From Ahaetulla prasina (Eukaryota > Chordata > Lepidosauria > Squamata > Colubridae): a stretch of DNA of 64,000 nucleotides. Location: NCBI RefSeq assembly GCF_028640845.1, contig NC_080539.1, positions 189,233,436 to 189,297,435 of the forward strand, given 5' to 3'. The position numbers and the translations under genes were made by a program. How positions within the stretch are numbered: position 1 is the first letter of the stretch; each line of letters opens with the position of its first letter. Shown here one piece after another: positions 1 to 9,889 of the stretch. The notes under the pieces were generated by a model. The model saw nothing but the letters and a program-made list of their open reading frames with translations, searched no databases and was not told where the DNA came from.

Positions 1-868
1 TTCGGTTCGGGAGGCAGCCTCTTGTAACACAGATTCAGGCATTTCATCTAAACTTTTTAAAAAGAGCCTCTTTACATCATCTTGTTTATTCACGATCATA
101 TCTTCATTTTTATCCACTTTTGCTTGCATCTTCTCCATTCCATTTTCCAAGTACTGATTACATTGGTTAATTTCCTCCAAGTTCTCATCCAAAATGTCCC
201 CATTTTTTATCAATTCGTATTTTTTAATAATTAAATACATTCTTTCTGTGTAATCCTGTATAAAGTCACAAATCCATTCTTCTGAAAGAACCTTCATGGC
301 AAAGTTCTTGCTGAGAATCCCCTTATGAAATACTTAAACTAAAATAATCCAACAGTCCACAGTCCAGCACAATAAGATAAAGTCTCCATTCACTTTCACT
401 TTCTCAGCAAGTAGATGCCATTTTGTTTTATTATGTTGATTGTAGATGAAAGAAGAAAAAAAAAGTTTAAAAAAAATAGAAGTCAGATTTAATACTTGCA
501 ATTTAAATGATTGATCTCTTGTGTTTGTCCCGTCTGCTTATAAAAATCCATAACAATCACTTGAAGAAAAAGTGGTCGCTCTCTTCTCTTTCTGCCGAAG
601 CAGAGACACGCTGGGTCTGGAGCTGCTGCAGAGGGATTTCCAGGGAACTTTCCCCTTCGAATTCCCTGCTTTCAAATTGAGAAAGCGGGGCCTCTACAGA
701 GTTCTACCTATCCCTCCTCTGCTGTTTCCTTTCCCCTTTCCCGAGGAAAGTACTTTCAGCTGGCGAACAACTGATATTCGCTGTTTTCGCCAGCTTTTTA
801 CAGAATCCCAGTGCGGGCGCCCTTAGGGCGTCCTTCGGAGAGAGCGGAGCCACTGGAAATCAGCTGGA
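1..868 (-). mobile_element. L1 LINE, 5' UTR and start of ORF1 (runs off the window)
   Basis: Read on the minus strand, this begins near 868 with a GC-rich leader containing 'ccagtggctccgc'. The same head is seen in the L1 copies at 32750 and 55299, so this is taken as an L1 5' UTR. From the ATG at 295 down to base 1 there is an open frame of about 98 codons beginning MKVLSEEWICDF. It is rich in Glu, Lys, Asn and Asp and looks like a coiled-coil ORF1 amino terminus. The element continues beyond base 1, so ORF2 cannot be judged. The ORF1 start differs from that of the other two L1 copies, so it is probably another L1 subfamily. Confidence 0.7.
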
Positions 869-869
869 T

Positions 870-945
870 CTTCCTAAGTATTGGTGTCAGGCTCATTGGT
901 CTGTAGTTTCCTATCAGCCTGTAGTTTCCTATCATTTCATAGACC
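870..945 (-). mobile_element. CR1-like LINE scrap (reverse transcriptase N-terminal motif)
   Basis: On the minus strand a short piece reads as NYRPMSLTPI, a form of the NYRPxSLT motif near the start of CR1-type reverse transcriptases. The CR1 at 19780 has the related text on the plus strand. The piece is only a few tens of bases long and abuts the L1 5' end, which may have inserted into it. Confidence 0.4.
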
Positions 946-1604
946 TTTCTTCCTATATTGTCCAGCTTTCTTTATCAACAGATACAGAAACAAGATTGTT
1001 AAGCCTCCATTTCAATGGAATTTAATGAACAGAACTCTAAGACAAACAGTCAGTTGTTTAGCATCTATCTAAGCCACTGTTCTTTGTGAAGTAAATGTTA
1101 TAGAACAAATTCTGTGAATGTAGATTTTGCTACTGTTTCCCGGTAAAATCCCAATAATGGTAAAATCCCAACAATTTTGGACAGGATAATATTTTAGCAA
1201 ACAAGGCTAATAGATATGACAGAGTTGGACTGCTGGATAGTAAAGAACAATATCTGAAGTCCAAAAGATGTTCTCATGATATTTTTAGAAATGGGGGTCA
1301 GTGGAATATTTGTTACAGTACTGGATGGAAATAATCAATACCAATTATAGTAGTAAGAGGCAAGTGATCTGAATATCAACCCGAAGGAGTGAAGACCAGA
1401 AAAGCATTATGGGCTTCTGCCAGTACAGTTATTTAAAAATAGTGGTTATATAAATCTACCATAGATCTCTGTTTCTAAAAATGACTCTAGACAAGGAAAT
1501 CCTGGCAGAGTAACCATCTCAAAATCACAAAGTTTGGTATGAGAATGGGTGAATCAAGCAGAGATTAAAAGAATCAGTTCTAGTAGCAAAATTGTTGAAG
1601 ACAG
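946..1604. other. No recognised feature
   Basis: This AT-rich stretch shows no convincing coding sequence, repeat or RNA gene. It ends at the outer edge of the copia 3' LTR and is probably intronic. Confidence 0.4.
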
Positions 1605-1897
1605 TGTTAGAGTTTGCAGCAATCCGACCAGCACACAAGTAAACAATTCAGCAGAATTCATTTATATAAAAAACTTTTTTATATACAATACCCTACAGCA
1701 GAAACCAGAACCAGAACTCAGAATCCAGAAGTGCAGAATCAATAATCAGATACTATAGAATCACAGAAGCACTCATATATATATATAGATCAGTAAGTCA
1801 CACCTAGGCTTACTGAGCCATCTGGGTCATCAAAGAATCCCCATTGGCTGACCTATTACCATGTCTATTCCAATTTATAAACCCATATGTACTGACA
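1605..1897 (-). repeat. Copia 3' LTR
   Basis: On the minus strand the repeat starts TGTCAGTACATATG just after a purine-rich tract and ends CTCTAACA, giving TG...CA termini over 293 bp. A second copy of the 1600-1800 portion lies at 21598-21838, upstream of gag on the same strand, as expected for the 5' LTR. A TATATAAA-like stretch occurs inside. The two copies differ at scattered positions, which suggests an old insertion. Confidence 0.75.
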
Positions 1898-1908
1898 CTC
1901 CTCCCTTC
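1898..1908 (-). other. Polypurine tract of the copia element
   Basis: The minus strand reads GAAGGGAGGAG immediately before the TGTCAG start of the 3' LTR. This is the usual position of the plus-strand primer in LTR elements. Confidence 0.65.
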
Positions 1909-2040
1909 ATGACTGGAATAGACATAAAACCAAATAACTTAATATTCTTCCCATGGTGCACTCCACCCAATAGCGTGGTCATTATATCCTCTGAAGAACA
2001 GTGAAGTAAGCTAATTAATTTACATTTGATGGCTTCTCAA

Positions 2041-2173
2041 GACAAATTCCTTGTGTGTCCAATCACACTGGGCCAATAAAAAATTCTATTCTATTCTATT
2101 CTATTCTATTCTATTCTATTCTATTCTATTCTATTCTATTCTATTCTATTCTATTCTATTCTATTCTATTACA
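2041..2173 (+). mobile_element. CR1 (Snake1-type) 3' end with (ATTCT)n tail
   Basis: The sequence runs 'ccttgtgtgtccaatcacac', then a 'ggccaataaa' box, then about 18 copies of ATTCT. The same 3' end, inverted, starts the long CR1 at 60764. Only the last few tens of bases of the LINE are present, so this is a severely 5'-truncated insertion. It interrupts the last part of the copia RNase H. Pentamer tails of this type (AATAG on the other strand) are reported for CR1 LINEs of snakes. Confidence 0.75.
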
Positions 2174-2424
2174 GTAATTAATATCCACATGCTTGCTTCT
2201 ATTCTTTACTCTGTCACCTGTAGCTATTTTAATGCAAGCAGCATTATCCTCAAACACCGTTACAGCTTCAGTTACTTTTATGTTTAAATCCTTTAACAGC
2301 TGTACATACTAAGTTACCTCTAATCAAAGCTCAGAGCAATAAATTCTGCCTCTGCTGTAGAAATGGTTACAGTTGTTTCTTTTCTGGACTTCCAACCAAT
2401 TAAAGCCCCTCCAAACAATACCAC
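2174..2424 (-). pseudogene. Copia RNase H, C-terminal part
   Basis: On the minus strand, 2424 down to 2330 reads in one frame through GGALIGWKSRKETTV and STAEAEFIALS. It continues down to 2174 through EDNAACIK and SKHVDINY. These are the second half of the copia RNase H domain. The first half (YVDSDYANDV) lies at 11606-11738, so the domain has been split by about 9 kb of inserted DNA. The right edge is the solo LTR target duplication at 2420-2424, and the left edge is the CR1 tail. Confidence 0.75.
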
Positions 2425-2911
2425 TGTAAGGACCAGCTTCTCCCCCCTTCCAAGAAAGTACAAACTCTTGAGAACTTTGTATTTCAAAAGAGCCTTTTAT
2501 TGAAAGGGATGAAAGCAAGTCAAAACTCAAAGCAGGCTCTGGGGTCTCTCAGGGATTGCAGTTCAGGATAAAGGAAATTAGGAACCCCTTCCCCACCGTC
2601 TGATGTGGATTCCGACCAATCCGCCAGTGTGAAGATGAATTGTACCAGCCTCTCTGAGAAACATATAAGAAGAGCTTCTTAGGGTAATCTTGCAATCCAC
2701 TCATCCCTCCCCTCCCTTTTCATTTCCCAAGGTGTGAGAATTCTCCAGGTATTCCTGGTGCCAGGCAATGGTTATAAATCAGGTTAAAGTTTATACAAAT
2801 AGGACCAGGCAGGAAATAGGCTACTTAGGACACATAGGAAAAAGAACTAAATGTAGCAATTCCAAATCCCCTCCTTCTTCCACAAAGAATGGCAGATACA
2901 CGGATCTGACA
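2425..2911 (-). repeat. Solo retroviral LTR inserted in the copia element
   Basis: The 487-bp repeat has TG...CA ends (it ends GGTCCTTACA on the minus strand) and is flanked by the direct repeat ACCAC at 2420-2424 and 2912-2916. Inside, the minus strand has a polyadenylation signal 'caataaaaggc' followed about 20 bp later by a GT-rich stretch, an R-U5 layout. No coding sequence lies within it. A lone LTR with a 5-bp duplication is the usual product of recombination between the two LTRs of an endogenous retrovirus. Confidence 0.65.
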
Positions 2912-3319
2912 ACCACAATGTGGTCTCTTCTTCCCAAAATCCCCAAAGCTTTAACTAAAAACTATCTACTATTGACCTCACCCCATTCATAAGAGGTCTG
3001 TAAGGGACGTGCATAAGAGCACCAATGTGCCTACCGTTCCTGTCCTAATTTTCCCTTTGATTATATACAATTTCATATAGTTATTACATAAGGTAAAAGG
3101 TAAAGGTTCCCCTCGCATATACATGCTAGTCGTTGCCGACTCTAGGGGGCGGTGCTCATCTCCGTTTCAAAGCCAAAGAGCCAGAGCTGTCCGAAGACAT
3201 CTCCGTGGTCATGTGCCTGGCATGACTCAACACCAAAGGCGCATGGAACAGTTACCTTCCCACCAAAGATGGTCCCTACTTTTTCTATTTGCATTTTTAT
3301 GTGCTTTCGAAACTGCTAG

Positions 3320-3689
3320 TGTCAGGCCTGGAAACCATACTAGACTTTAGGGTTCCAGATGCTGCCACATTTTTCCCCTGAGGGGAAGAAGGGGGACTGA
3401 GGGGTATGGTAACATTCTTCAAGCGGTCAAGGTCGGATGGTGTTCACATCTGCAGGAAGAGTGGCGAGAAGATATTCGAATGAACTGGGAGAACATGGGA
3501 CCATGGGACCATCAAAGGGGTCAGGGGGGTGGAACTCTTGGGGTTTGTATAACTGGGAAAAGAATCCGGAAGTTCAGTTTTGGAATTTCACTCATCGTGT
3601 GCCAGTTTCCTCATGCTAGTAAAGAACTCTGAAAAACAATGGCTTCTGAGTTTTTTTTATGCAGAAGAGGTTTTTCTGGAACCTTGACA
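3320..3689 (+). repeat. Gypsy 1 5' LTR
   Basis: The repeat starts TGTCAGGCCTGG and ends ACCTTGACA, and is matched almost base for base by 9016-9384. It contains a TATAA box at 3548-3552. The inferred RNA start is at about 3576. Confidence 0.95.
3548..3586 (+). promoter_or_regulatory. LTR TATA box and inferred RNA 5' end
   Basis: TATAA at 3548-3552 is followed 28 bp later by AGTTTTGGAAT at 3576-3586. That 11-mer is the exact reverse complement of the primer-binding site at 3692-3702. It therefore probably marks the 5' end of the genomic RNA. The same pair occurs in the 3' LTR. Confidence 0.7.
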
Positions 3690-3691
3690 TT

Positions 3692-3702
3692 ATTCCAAAA
3701 CT
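3692..3702 (+). other. Self-priming type primer-binding site
   Basis: ATTCCAAAACT begins two bases after the LTR end. It does not start TGG, as tRNA-primed sites normally do. It is fully complementary to 3576-3586 in the LTR. This is how Tf1 and sushi-group elements prime minus-strand synthesis. Confidence 0.75.
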
Positions 3703-3814
3703 CATAACTTTCTTTTGCTAACGGTACCCTCTCCTCCGCTCAGAGGGGGCCCGTTAGGGGGGTGCTGGGCCCCAGCCTCCGCAACCTCCACAGCGGTGCA
3801 AAGGCCCAGCGAAG

Positions 3815-5709
3815 ATGGAAGAGCAGCAAGCTGAAACCATGGAAATAGCACAGAAGCTTGAATCTAACGATTTAGTTGAAATCACCTACTTCCCATCAGG
3901 AAGATATGACTCAAAAACCCGAAGTGGTAGAGCCTGCTTGTCAGCTTGGAGCACGGCCCAAAGACTTCGATTCATGGGTAAGCTGTCGTTCGGGAGAAAA
4001 CATTTCCCCGGGGCGGAATGGAGAGCCACCTCCCTCTTCTCGACCTCACTGGAGGACAGTAAAACCCGGAGAATCGGGAGAGTCACTGGATTGGGACCTG
4101 AGAAACCGCCTGAAATCCCAGTCCCTATTAGACCTTCCTGAAACTTTTGAGCGTTTGGAAGTGAGGCCTCGTATAAGCTCAGCTCACCCACCTCGAGAGC
4201 CTTTAGCTCAGCCTAGATTCACATTCCCTCCCACCAGAGAGGGAGAAATTACTGAAGCTCAAAGCCGTTCCAATGAACGCAGGAGGACCTCCCTTCCCTC
4301 CTTCAGACGGCAGGGAGTTCAGGCAGCACCAGGGACTTGGGGGGAATCGCAACTCCCCCCCTCCAATTGACTTTTCCCACCAACAGAAGCCTACGCTGCC
4401 TCCTGCTGCTTCTATTCCTCCTGGTTTGGCATTTTATCCTGGGCAAGGATGGATCCAATACCAATGGCAACCAGCCAGTTCACCACCTTTCTTTCCTGGG
4501 GGCCCCAGGCCAATTTTTGCCTCGTCAACTGAAGCATTTCAAGGACTTCCTTCTCAGCAGCCAGGGGGAATTCCACCCCCCTTTACAACTCAGCAACCAG
4601 CCACAATAGCAACGGCCCTCCCACAAATCCCTCTTCAACCGCAAGCAGGCCAGCTAAACCCACCTGCACCCCCTCCCCCAGCCCCTCCCCCTTTCAAACC
4701 AACCTTTGATGGGAATCCACACCACCTGGCTTACTTTCTCAGCGGAATTGAGGCTTACGTTGAACAATATAGACATCAATACCCATCAGAAAGAAGCCTA
4801 ATCAACGCCATCTCGGATGGTATGAACGTCGGGCTAGCCTCAGAATGGATAGCTCAACTACACAATGAACGTGCACCAGAACTAAACGATGTTCACGGAT
4901 TCATGGCACTGCTTCGCAACCGGTTTCAAGATGATGACTTAATTGCAGAATGTGAAACCACCTTAAAAATGATGAAGCAAGGTAACAGGCCTCTAAAACA
5001 ATTTGTATGGGATTTCAGAAGGGTTGCTGGTAATCTTAGACATTGGCCAGATCGCATTCTCCTCCACTACTTCAAAGACGCAATCGATCAAAACATCAGA
5101 AAAGCCTGCTCCACCAGAGGAATCCCAGAACAACTAAATGACTGGTACAACGTGTCCATAGCTCTGGACAGAGAATTCAACCCCCTCCAAAGCCAATCAC
5201 CAACTACAACTCCACAACGACCACCTACAAGACCCTCCCTCTTAAGACCAACCACACCCTCCACCTTTCAGCCTTCAACAATAATCAAATGCTACCGTTG
5301 TGGAAAACTAGGACATCGGGCGTCAGTTTGCCTAGCCCCAACATCCCTCCCACAGTATCGCCCACCAACTGCTACCCGACCACGCAGACCCCCTCGAAGG
5401 AATCCGAATACCAGTCGCTTTGCGAGACAAGCCATAGACCACCCTACTGACCTTCCGTCATCTGATTCACCTCCTGACGACTCAAACCAAGCAGAAAACG
5501 ACCCAATGGTGAGTGCACCCATTCCTCCTTCTGCTATCAAAGTAAACTTAATAATTCCAGGGGGAGGGGCCAAAAAAGATTTAGAGGCTATTGTGGACAT
5601 AGGATGCACCAGATGCCTAATTTCAACCTCTACGGTCGCCCAACTCCGTATAAAAACATTTCCCTTGAAACACCCAATTAAATTCCACCAAATAGATGGA
5701 ACCTTGATT
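3815..5709 (+). pseudogene. Gypsy 1 gag and start of protease, frameshifted
   Basis: The first ATG after the leader is at 3815 (MEEQQAETMEIAQ). The plausible coding path then moves between three frames: from 3815 to about 3900, from about 3876 to 4300, and from about 4273 to 5709. The last and longest segment is proline- and glutamine-rich at its start. It then has the conserved gag body (FKPTFDGNPHHLAYFL...) and one CCHC zinc knuckle, CYRCGKLGHRASVC, near 5290. The protease that follows reads VDIGCTRCLIS. The active-site triad is usually Asp-Ser/Thr-Gly, but here the middle residue is Ile. A further 1-nt shift near 5710 separates it from pol. Gag should form the particle and bind the RNA; this copy cannot make it in one piece. 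Confidence 0.85.
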
Positions 5710-8700
5710 GGTATGCCCAGCGACCCAAATCACACAACTGGTTCGCTTAGAAATTGGAGCCCATCATGAACTTATAAGATTCATAGTAATTCCCAAGATG
5801 TCAGAATCCATCATCCTGGGTTTAGCTTGGCTGGACAAATGGGAACCCACAATCAAATGGGAGGATGGATTCAGGAAAATTATATGGACTTTCAGACCCT
5901 TAGACCCAATTGCCCCTATCCAAAATGACCACCAGAGGGAACCAACAACCACCATATCCAATCCATCTCCTAATGAACCACGCATCCCTAAAGCATACAT
6001 GGATTTATCAGACGTTTTTAGCGAGGATGAATGTAACCTCTTACCCCCCTACCGACAAACTGACTGCGCAATTGAATTGCACCCGGGGGCAAAATTACCA
6101 AAACCCAAAATGTATTCAATGACACCAGCCGAAATGTCTGAACTAAGAAAATACATTGACACTAACCTAGCCAGAGGGTTCATTGAACCAGCAAAATCAC
6201 CTGTAGCTGCGCCCGTGCTATTCAAACAAAAGAAAGATGGTTCGCTTAGATTGTGTATTGACTTCAAAAATATCAATGCAATTTGCATACAAAACACATA
6301 CCCTTTACCACTTATGCACGATTTGTTGAACCACTTATCAAAAGGCAAAATTTTCACCAGATTGGATTTAAGGGAAGCCTATTACCGGGTCCGCATCAAG
6401 GAAGGTGATGAATGGAAAACAGCTTTCAACTGCCCCTTGGGCAGTTTCCAATACCGTGTCATGCCTTTTGGCCTCCAAGGGGCTCCAGCTGTTTTTATGC
6501 AACTAATTAATGAAACCCTGCACCCTCATCTCTACAATGGGGTTCTTGTCTACTTAGATGATATTCTTATCTACACAAACAATATCGAACAACACATCAA
6601 ATTGGTCAGACAAGTCCTTAAAAAGCTCCTAGCGGCCAAGCTATATGTCAAACTTTCCAAATGCGAATTCCATAAGGAATCCCTAGACTACCTAGGTTAC
6701 TGGATATCAAACAAAGGTATCGAAATGGATCCAGGAAAAGTAAAAGCGGTGTTGGATTGGCAACCACCACGCACACGTAAGCAACTTCAAAGTTTCTTGG
6801 GATTCGCAAATTTTTACCGCAAATTCATTCCTTCTTTCACAGAAGTAGCTCTACCATTAACAGAATTGCTAAAAACTGGGCCATTACCCGCCAAACCCAA
6901 ACCTACCCAACCCCTACCTTGGACAATGGACTGCCAATGTTCCTTTGAACACCTGAAATGCCTATTCTCGATGGAACCAATTCTTCAACACCCAGATCCA
7001 AATAAACCTTTTGTGGTCCAAGCTGATGCAAATGATGTAGCAGTAGCCGCTGTCTTATTACAACGGAATACCGACAACAATCTAATGTCCTGCACGTACG
7101 TGTCTAAAAAACTGACGGACACTGAACGCAGATGGGCAGTTTGGGAAAAGGAAGCCTTTGCAGTGCGCTGGGCACTCCTCTCCTGGAGACACTTCCTTGA
7201 AGGGGGAAAAGAACCATTCGAGGTGTGGACCGACCACAAAAACCTCGAATACTTAAAAACCCCTCGAAAGCTTTCTCCCAAACAAGTTCGATGGGCTCAG
7301 TTTTTCAAACGGTTCCATTTCAGCCTCAAATACATCCCCGGCGACCAAAATCTACTGGCTGACGCCCTATCTAGAAAACCACAATTTGACAGCCAATGCG
7401 AAGAGGTAATACATGCTATGATTCCCGATAGCGAACCGGCGAGCCAAACACTTACTCGACCGCGATCACGCCGTAGTACTAACATCCCACCAAATAAACT
7501 ACTAGCGGAATTAAAATCAGCACTCACTGACGATGCTTGGTTTAAAGAAAACTTGCCACACCTCACCTTAAGGGATGGGATACCCTGGAAGGGAACCAAG
7601 ATTTATGTACCCGTTGCTATGCGGCTGCCTATACTACAGAGAAGCCACGACTCTTGCCTAGGAGGTCACTTTGGATTTTTAAAGACTCTCCACTTGGCTA
7701 GAAGACAATTCTGGTGGCCAAAATTGAAATCAGATGTCGAAGACTATGTCCGGAGCTGTGCTACCTGCGCCACCATGAAGTCCAGACCAGGGAAACCCCC
7801 TGGACTCCTACAACCCGTAGCCAAACCCACCAGACCCTGGGAAGAGATTGCCATGGATTTTATTGTTGAACTCCCATCTAGTGGGGGAAACAAAGTGATA
7901 TGGACCGTAGTGGACTTGTTCTCTAAACAGGCCCACTTCACTGTGTGCAGCGGATTGCCATCGGCGAGAAAGTTAGCAAAGCTCTTCGTCAAACACATCT
8001 ACAGACTGCATGGAGTTCCTAAAAGGATAATATCCGACAGGGGTGTTCAATTCACAGCCAAGTTCTGGAGGGAGTTCCTACGGTCCATTGGGTCGTCTCA
8101 AGGACTTAGTTCTGGGTTCCATCCGGAGACCAATGGAGCGGCTGAAAAATTGAACTCGATGGTGGAACAATACATACGGTGTTATGTAAATTACCAACAA
8201 GAAAACTGGTCAGATTTGTTACCATTTGCAGAGGTCGCATATAATAATGCTGTACACAGTAGCACGGGGTTAACCCCTTTTCAAGTAACCACCGGCATGG
8301 ACTTCGTTCCAATGCCTGAACTCCCCGTGCAACCCCCCACTTCCGTTTCCCTAACGGACTGGATGAATTCGTTGAAAAAAGGTTGGGAAAATACAAAAAA
8401 GGCCTTGGCTGTGACAGCTCGGAATTACAAAGCCCAAGCTGACAAATACCGTTTCCTTCAACCCCCTTTTCGCATTGGAGATAAAGTCTTTTTATCTACT
8501 AAGTATCTGAGGTTGAGAATACCCAGCAGAAAATTCGTTCCAAAATTTTTGAGTCCTTTCCCCATTGTAAAAATTATTAATCCCGTTACCGTCCAACTCA
8601 AGCTCCCTCGAATGTTGGGGAAAATACACCCGGTATTCCATACCAGCTTATTAAAACCTGCTAGACAGTCTGGTCTGAGACCTCAACCTGCTGCTCCCCC

Positions 8701-8941
8701 ACCACCCTTGATAATCCAAGGTGAAACCCACTATGAAATCAAGAAAATCCTTGACTCTAGACTATACAGAGGTCAATTACAATATTTAGTCCACTGGAAG
8801 GGATATCCATTATCTGAATCTACTTGGGTCAAAAGTTGGAAAGTAAATGCGGACAATTTGATTAAACAATTTCACGACACTTTCCCTGACAAACCTAAAA
8901 AACCTCTTGGAGAGGGGAGGGGGGGTAGAAGGGAAGTGTAG
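5708..8941 (+). CDS. Gypsy 1 pol: reverse transcriptase, RNase H, integrase, chromodomain
   Basis: The frame is open for 1077 codons. The left edge is only where the frame opens (TTG at 5708); in the parent element it would be continuous with protease. The end of protease (ILGLAWL) is near residue 37. Reverse transcriptase covers about residues 150-345, with the catalytic YLDD near 282. RNase H covers about 430-510 (QADAND...WTDHKN). The integrase zinc finger (H..H..C..C) is at about 645-690. The integrase core has its acidic residues near 716 (MDF), 775 (SDRG) and 814 (AAEKLN). A chromodomain (YLVHWKGYPLSESTW) lies at about 1008-1061. Together these copy the RNA into DNA and insert it, with the chromodomain directing chromatin targeting. 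All catalytic motifs look intact, which is unusual in this window. Confidence 0.95.
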   Translation: MVCPATQITQLVRLEIGAHHELIRFIVIPKMSESIILGLAWLDKWEPTIKWEDGFRKIIWTFRPLDPIAPIQNDHQREPTTTISNPSPNEPRIPKAYMDLSDVFSEDECNLLPPYRQTDCAIELHPGAKLPKPKMYSMTPAEMSELRKYIDTNLARGFIEPAKSPVAAPVLFKQKKDGSLRLCIDFKNINAICIQNTYPLPLMHDLLNHLSKGKIFTRLDLREAYYRVRIKEGDEWKTAFNCPLGSFQYRVMPFGLQGAPAVFMQLINETLHPHLYNGVLVYLDDILIYTNNIEQHIKLVRQVLKKLLAAKLYVKLSKCEFHKESLDYLGYWISNKGIEMDPGKVKAVLDWQPPRTRKQLQSFLGFANFYRKFIPSFTEVALPLTELLKTGPLPAKPKPTQPLPWTMDCQCSFEHLKCLFSMEPILQHPDPNKPFVVQADANDVAVAAVLLQRNTDNNLMSCTYVSKKLTDTERRWAVWEKEAFAVRWALLSWRHFLEGGKEPFEVWTDHKNLEYLKTPRKLSPKQVRWAQFFKRFHFSLKYIPGDQNLLADALSRKPQFDSQCEEVIHAMIPDSEPASQTLTRPRSRRSTNIPPNKLLAELKSALTDDAWFKENLPHLTLRDGIPWKGTKIYVPVAMRLPILQRSHDSCLGGHFGFLKTLHLARRQFWWPKLKSDVEDYVRSCATCATMKSRPGKPPGLLQPVAKPTRPWEEIAMDFIVELPSSGGNKVIWTVVDLFSKQAHFTVCSGLPSARKLAKLFVKHIYRLHGVPKRIISDRGVQFTAKFWREFLRSIGSSQGLSSGFHPETNGAAEKLNSMVEQYIRCYVNYQQENWSDLLPFAEVAYNNAVHSSTGLTPFQVTTGMDFVPMPELPVQPPTSVSLTDWMNSLKKGWENTKKALAVTARNYKAQADKYRFLQPPFRIGDKVFLSTKYLRLRIPSRKFVPKFLSPFPIVKIINPVTVQLKLPRMLGKIHPVFHTSLLKPARQSGLRPQPAAPPPPLIIQGETHYEIKKILDSRLYRGQLQYLVHWKGYPLSESTWVKSWKVNADNLIKQFHDTFPDKPKKPLGEGRGGRREV

Positions 8942-9002
8942 ACCATTGACACTCTTCTTTATCAACTCTTTGTTTTCTTTCTTAGGATATAGCTTCTTTT
9001 CC

Positions 9003-9011
9003 AAGGGGGGA
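9003..9011 (+). other. Polypurine tract of gypsy 1
   Basis: AAGGGGGGA lies five bases before the TGTCAGG start of the 3' LTR, after a T-rich stretch. This is the expected plus-strand primer. Confidence 0.6.
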
Positions 9012-9015
9012 CGCC

Positions 9016-9384
9016 TGTCAGGCCTGGAAACCATACTAGACTTTAGGGTTCCAGACACTGCCACATTTTTCCCCTGAGGGGAAGAGTGGGGGCTGAGGGG
9101 TATGGTAACATTCTTCAAGCGGTCAAGGTCGGATGGTGTTCACATCTGCAGGAAGAGTGGCGAGAAGATATTCGAATGAACTGGGAGAACATAGGACCAT
9201 GTGACCATCAAAGGGGTCAGGGGGGTGGGACTCTTGGGGTTTGTATAACTGGGAAAAGAATCCGGAAGTTCAGTTTTGGAATTTCACTCATCGTGTGCCA
9301 GTTTCCTCATGCTAGTAAAGAACTCTGAAAAACAATGGCTTCTGAGTTTTTTTATGCAGAAGAGGTTTTTCTGGAACCTTGACA
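9016..9384 (+). repeat. Gypsy 1 3' LTR
   Basis: This 369-bp near-copy of 3320-3689 differs at about ten positions, including a shorter T run near 9346. It is followed directly by the GCTAG target duplication. Confidence 0.95.
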
Positions 9385-9589
9385 GCTAGGTTGGCAGAAG
9401 CTGGGACAAGTAACAGGAGCTCACCCTGTTACACGGCAGCACTAGGGATTCAAACCGCCGAGCTGCCGATGTTTCGATCGACAAGCTCAACGTCCTAGCC
9501 CGAGCCACCGTGTCCTTCTAGTTATTACATACTTATGGTTATATATATGCTTATATATCATATAGTTATTTCATGCTTATGCTTATATA

Positions 9590-9815
9590 TAAAGTTTAAA
9601 TTTTTAAATGTTTAAATTTTAAATCTGGTTTTAAATGGGTTTTATTATTTATATCTCTATTTTAAATATTCGGCCTATGTAATAAGTTTTTTAAATTAAT
9701 GTTTTACCCTGTATATATATATGTTTTTTTTTTATATGGCTGTAAACCGCCCTGAGTCCCTAGGGAGATAGGGCGGTATAAAAGTGTGAATAATAAATAA
9801 TAAATAAATAAATAA
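9590..9815 (+). mobile_element. L2 LINE 3' UTR fragment
   Basis: The sequence is the AT-rich L2 3' UTR ending in the hairpin 'accgccctgag...gggcggtat' (about 9750-9780) and a (TAAA)/(TAA) tail. It is nearly the same as the 3' end at 11400-11605. No coding part remains. Confidence 0.75.
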
Positions 9816-9889
9816 AATAAATAATGTTGTGACAAATAAAAATAAAATAAAAAAATAAAATAAAAAAATAAAATAAAACAATCCCAGAA

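Larger units (their letters stand above)
3320..9384 (+). mobile_element. Gypsy element 1: complete Tf1/sushi-type chromovirus
   Basis: This 6065-bp element has a 370-bp 5' LTR, a self-priming type primer-binding site, gag, protease, a long pol with reverse transcriptase, RNase H, integrase and chromodomain, a polypurine tract and a 369-bp 3' LTR. It is flanked by GCTAG (3315-3319 and 9385-9389). The two LTRs differ at roughly ten positions, so they are about 97% identical and the insertion is fairly recent. The chromodomain and self-priming layout place it in the vertebrate Tf1/sushi group. Gag and protease carry frameshifts and pol is open. Confidence 0.95.
3091..9518 (-). mobile_element. 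tRNA-derived SINE split by a gypsy element
   Basis: The SINE is in two pieces, 3091-3319 and 9385-9518. They join across the gypsy element at 3320-9384, counting one copy of its GCTAG duplication. The whole SINE is flanked by the 13-bp direct repeat TAGTTATTACATA at 3078-3090 and 9519-9531. On the minus strand the head (9518 downward) resembles a tRNA, with an A-box-like 'ggtggctcgggctagg' and a B-box-like 'ggtttgaatcc'. A second copy, intact and on the plus strand, lies at 22888-23155. Confidence 0.8.

Noticed and set aside
2051..2287. 78-codon frame with repeated YSILF
   Set aside because: It is a translation of the (ATTCT)n microsatellite.
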